From Planctomycetaceae bacterium (GTDB lineage: Bacteria; Planctomycetota; Planctomycetia; Pirellulales; Lacipirellulaceae): DNA of 27,323 nt. Location of the stretch: NCBI GenBank assembly GCA_002713555.1, contig PATG01000086.1:1-27323 (forward strand). Reading direction: 5' to 3'. The notes beneath the pieces were generated by a model, which had not been told where the DNA came from, did no database searches, and saw nothing but the letters and a program-made list of their open reading frames with translations. Positions 25,827 through 27,323 of the stretch are shown here, in pieces (positions within the stretch are counted from its first letter, which is position 1; each line of letters starts with the position of its first letter). The translations under genes were made by a program, and so were the position numbers.

Positions 25827-26246
25827 TCATTCTTCAGCCAGCGGTTGACTTAGCCGACGTGCGACATGAGATGCCAGGCCAAGAATCAACATAATTGCCG
25901 CAGCATGATCAAACAGCATGATTGTGCTTGCCTTCTCAGCACCTTGCTTAAGAACAACTTGGGATTGTGCCACAATGGCCAAACAGACGAGTGAGCTGTA
26001 AATCGTCAGATTCACCATACTGAGCGCATCCTGTCCAGCACTTCGTGAACCGCTGTGCAAGGTTCGCAAGGCTCCCCAACCCACCAACGCAATTCCAGAA
26101 ACAACGGGCCAATCTGACCAGAAATGTGTAAGCACAATGATAAAAAGTCCGCTACAAATAAGCAGGGGACCGCATTGTCTAGCGGAATGTGAGAAAAGTG
26201 TCATAGGTTCCATTGTGATTGGAACCCATGCATTCGTCAAAAACAT
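25827..26246 (-). CDS. Small integral membrane protein, function unknown
   Basis: 139 aa with about four hydrophobic segments: PLLICSGLFIIVLTHF, VVSGIALVGWGAL, LTIYSSLVCLAIVAQ and IMLFDHAAAIMLILGLASHVA. No family comes to mind. It follows ftsH on the same strand after 46 bp and so could be co-transcribed with it. The ATG at 26246 has AGGG 4 nt upstream; ATGs at 26213 and 26204 are alternatives. The stop at 25827 is separated by a single base from the stop of the 912-aa gene. Confidence 0.6.
   Translation of the reverse strand: MFLTNAWVPITMEPMTLFSHSARQCGPLLICSGLFIIVLTHFWSDWPVVSGIALVGWGALRTLHSGSRSAGQDALSMVNLTIYSSLVCLAIVAQSQVVLKQGAEKASTIMLFDHAAAIMLILGLASHVARRLSQPLAEE
26206..26226. repeat. Perfect 7-bp inverted repeat near the membrane-protein start
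   Basis: GGTTCCA (26206-26212) and TGGAACC (26220-26226) flank a 7-nt spacer. It lies inside the coding region if translation starts at 26246, or just upstream of the start if it begins at 26204. In the second case it could be an operator or leader hairpin. Confidence 0.5.
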
Positions 26247-26292
26247 TTTACCCTGACGAGGTACCTGGAATTATCGCAGGGTGGGCTTTTCG

Positions 26293-27323
26293 TCAGCTGC
26301 CCACTGAACCCGATGTCTTGTCATCGGTACCTTCGACAGAAGGTGCAGTGCGTTTGGGTTCGGTACCTGTTCCAGGTACGATCTTAGGGCTGGGGGAGCT
26401 CGCATCGATAATACGAGCCAGTGTGTCTCCGTCTATCGTTTCGTGTTCCAACAAGGCTTGCGTGATTGCTTCGAGCGTATCACGTCGTTCGCTCAAAATA
26501 TGACGAACTTTCTCCAATGCTTCATCGATAATTCGTTTGACCTCTTCATCGATTTCGCGTGCTGTTTGCTCACTATGCAACTGGGCACTTCCAAAGTCGT
26601 TTCCTAATAAAGGATTCCTCGCACTCTCACGATACTTGACGCGACCGAGAGAACTCATGCCGTAATCCATCACCATACTGCGGGCGATCTCCGTGGCACG
26701 TTCAAGATCACTCGTGGCGCCATTACCAATATCGCCGTCGTAAATCATTTCCTCTGCAAGAGTGCCCGCCAGAGCGACCTGTATCTGCGCTTCTAGTTGC
26801 TCCCGAGTCCACATAAACTGATCACGGTCGGGTCGCTGCATCACATATCCCAAGGCGCCAAGACCACGGGGAATGATCGAAACCTTGTGAACCGTATCCG
26901 TGTTGGGGAGCGAATAGGCCAAGAGAGCGTGACCACCTTCGTGGTAAGCAACACGAAGCTTTTCTTCCTCGTGCATAATCCGGCTTTTCTTTTCCAGGCC
27001 AACTGAGGAACGCTCAATCGCTTCGTTGAGCTCTTCCATGCCAACAGCCTTCTTGCCATTTCGAGCGGCGAGAAGAGCCGATTCATTGACGATATTCGCA
27101 AGATCGGCACCGACAAAACCGCTTGTGATGGCAGCAACCCTCTTTACGTCAACATCTTCTCCGACACGAATGTTTTGCAAATGGACTTCCAGAATTTCTT
27201 CCCGACCCGATATGTCCGGGCGGTCAACGAGCACATGGCGATCAAAGCGACCTGGGCGTAATAGGGCAGGATCGAGCGTTTCAGGGCGGTTGGTGGCAGC
27301 CATCACAATCACGCCACTATTCG
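26293..27323 (-). CDS. ftsH: ATP-dependent zinc metalloprotease FtsH, N-terminus outside window
   Basis: The C-terminal ~343 residues of FtsH, an inner-membrane AAA+ protease that degrades membrane and cytosolic proteins. The window begins in the middle of the AAA domain: [20 protein letters not shown] is the second region of homology with the arginine fingers. The peptidase domain has HEGGH, the HExxH zinc site, then [14 protein letters not shown] and [21 protein letters not shown], all typical. The C-terminal tail is short and Pro/Thr/Gly-rich. Walker A and B and the two N-terminal transmembrane helices would lie beyond the right edge. The frame is open to the edge. The 139-aa membrane gene follows by 46 bp. 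Confidence 0.96.
   Translation of the reverse strand, partial: NSGVIVMAATNRPETLDPALLRPGRFDRHVLVDRPDISGREEILEVHLQNIRVGEDVDVKRVAAITSGFVGADLANIVNESALLAARNGKKAVGMEELNEAIERSSVGLEKKSRIMHEEEKLRVAYHEGGHALLAYSLPNTDTVHKVSIIPRGLGALGYVMQRPDRDQFMWTREQLEAQIQVALAGTLAEEMIYDGDIGNGATSDLERATEIARSMVMDYGMSSLGRVKYRESARNPLLGNDFGSAQLHSEQTAREIDEEVKRIIDEALEKVRHILSERRDTLEAITQALLEHETIDGDTLARIIDASSPSPKIVPGTGTEPKRTAPSVEGTDDKTSGSVGS

Noticed and set aside
1..27323. Defence system, CRISPR array, prophage or transposon
   Set aside because: I saw no regularly spaced repeats, integrase, transposase, nuclease-helicase pair, reverse transcriptase or phage structural gene.

Overview
The window looks like a chromosomal segment from a planctomycete, probably of the Pirellulales type, with moderate GC content. 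The evidence is lineage-typical protein architecture: a secreted protein with an N-terminal LEPR-XLL-like element and SdrD-B/DUF11 domains, a BBP7-type outer-membrane barrel with Cys/Gly-rich clusters, a sigma factor directly followed by a Hanks-type kinase with a membrane tail, and stand-alone TadE/TadE/TadG-VWA genes. No phage, transposon, CRISPR array, rRNA or intact tRNA was seen.

Layout. Positions 1-798 hold no convincing gene but contain a good rho-independent terminator on the + strand (604-640) with nothing recognisable upstream of it. A GlsB/YeaQ-type small membrane protein follows (799-1203, +). A minus-strand surface block comes next: two TadE-like pseudopilin-type proteins and a TadG-like von Willebrand A protein (4284 down to 1490), a 897-aa multidomain secreted protein (7297-4604) and a BBP7-family barrel (9356-7413). 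Divergent from the barrel is a sigma-70/ECF-like factor plus serine/threonine kinase pair (9544-11938, +). The kinase overlaps the 3' end of an opposing small lipoprotein gene by 92 bp.

From 12.7 to 16.1 kb lie sugar-nucleotide genes (an RmlB-type dehydratase and a UDP-glucuronate decarboxylase), the tRNA-editing gene tadA, and a broken VanZ-like gene. The RmlB gene has a one-base frameshift in a run of seven Gs right inside its GxxGxxG cofactor loop. Its true start overlaps the tadA stop as ATGA. Two broken reading frames this close together are the most concrete anomaly in the window.

From 16.2 to 27.3 kb are housekeeping and conserved genes: dnaE (TTG start with a strong Shine-Dalgarno), an FHA-domain protein, an M20-type peptidase followed at 5 bp by a BFD-like [2Fe-2S] protein, a 912-aa membrane-anchored protein of unknown function, a small membrane protein, and the C-terminal part of ftsH, which runs off the right edge.

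I did not find a clear novel multi-gene system. The strongest leads are the G-run frameshift in rmlB, the damaged VanZ gene, the orphan terminator with structured leader-like DNA at 360-640, the kinase/lipoprotein antisense overlap, and the unknown 912-aa protein. All family names come from reading motifs by eye; no database search was run.
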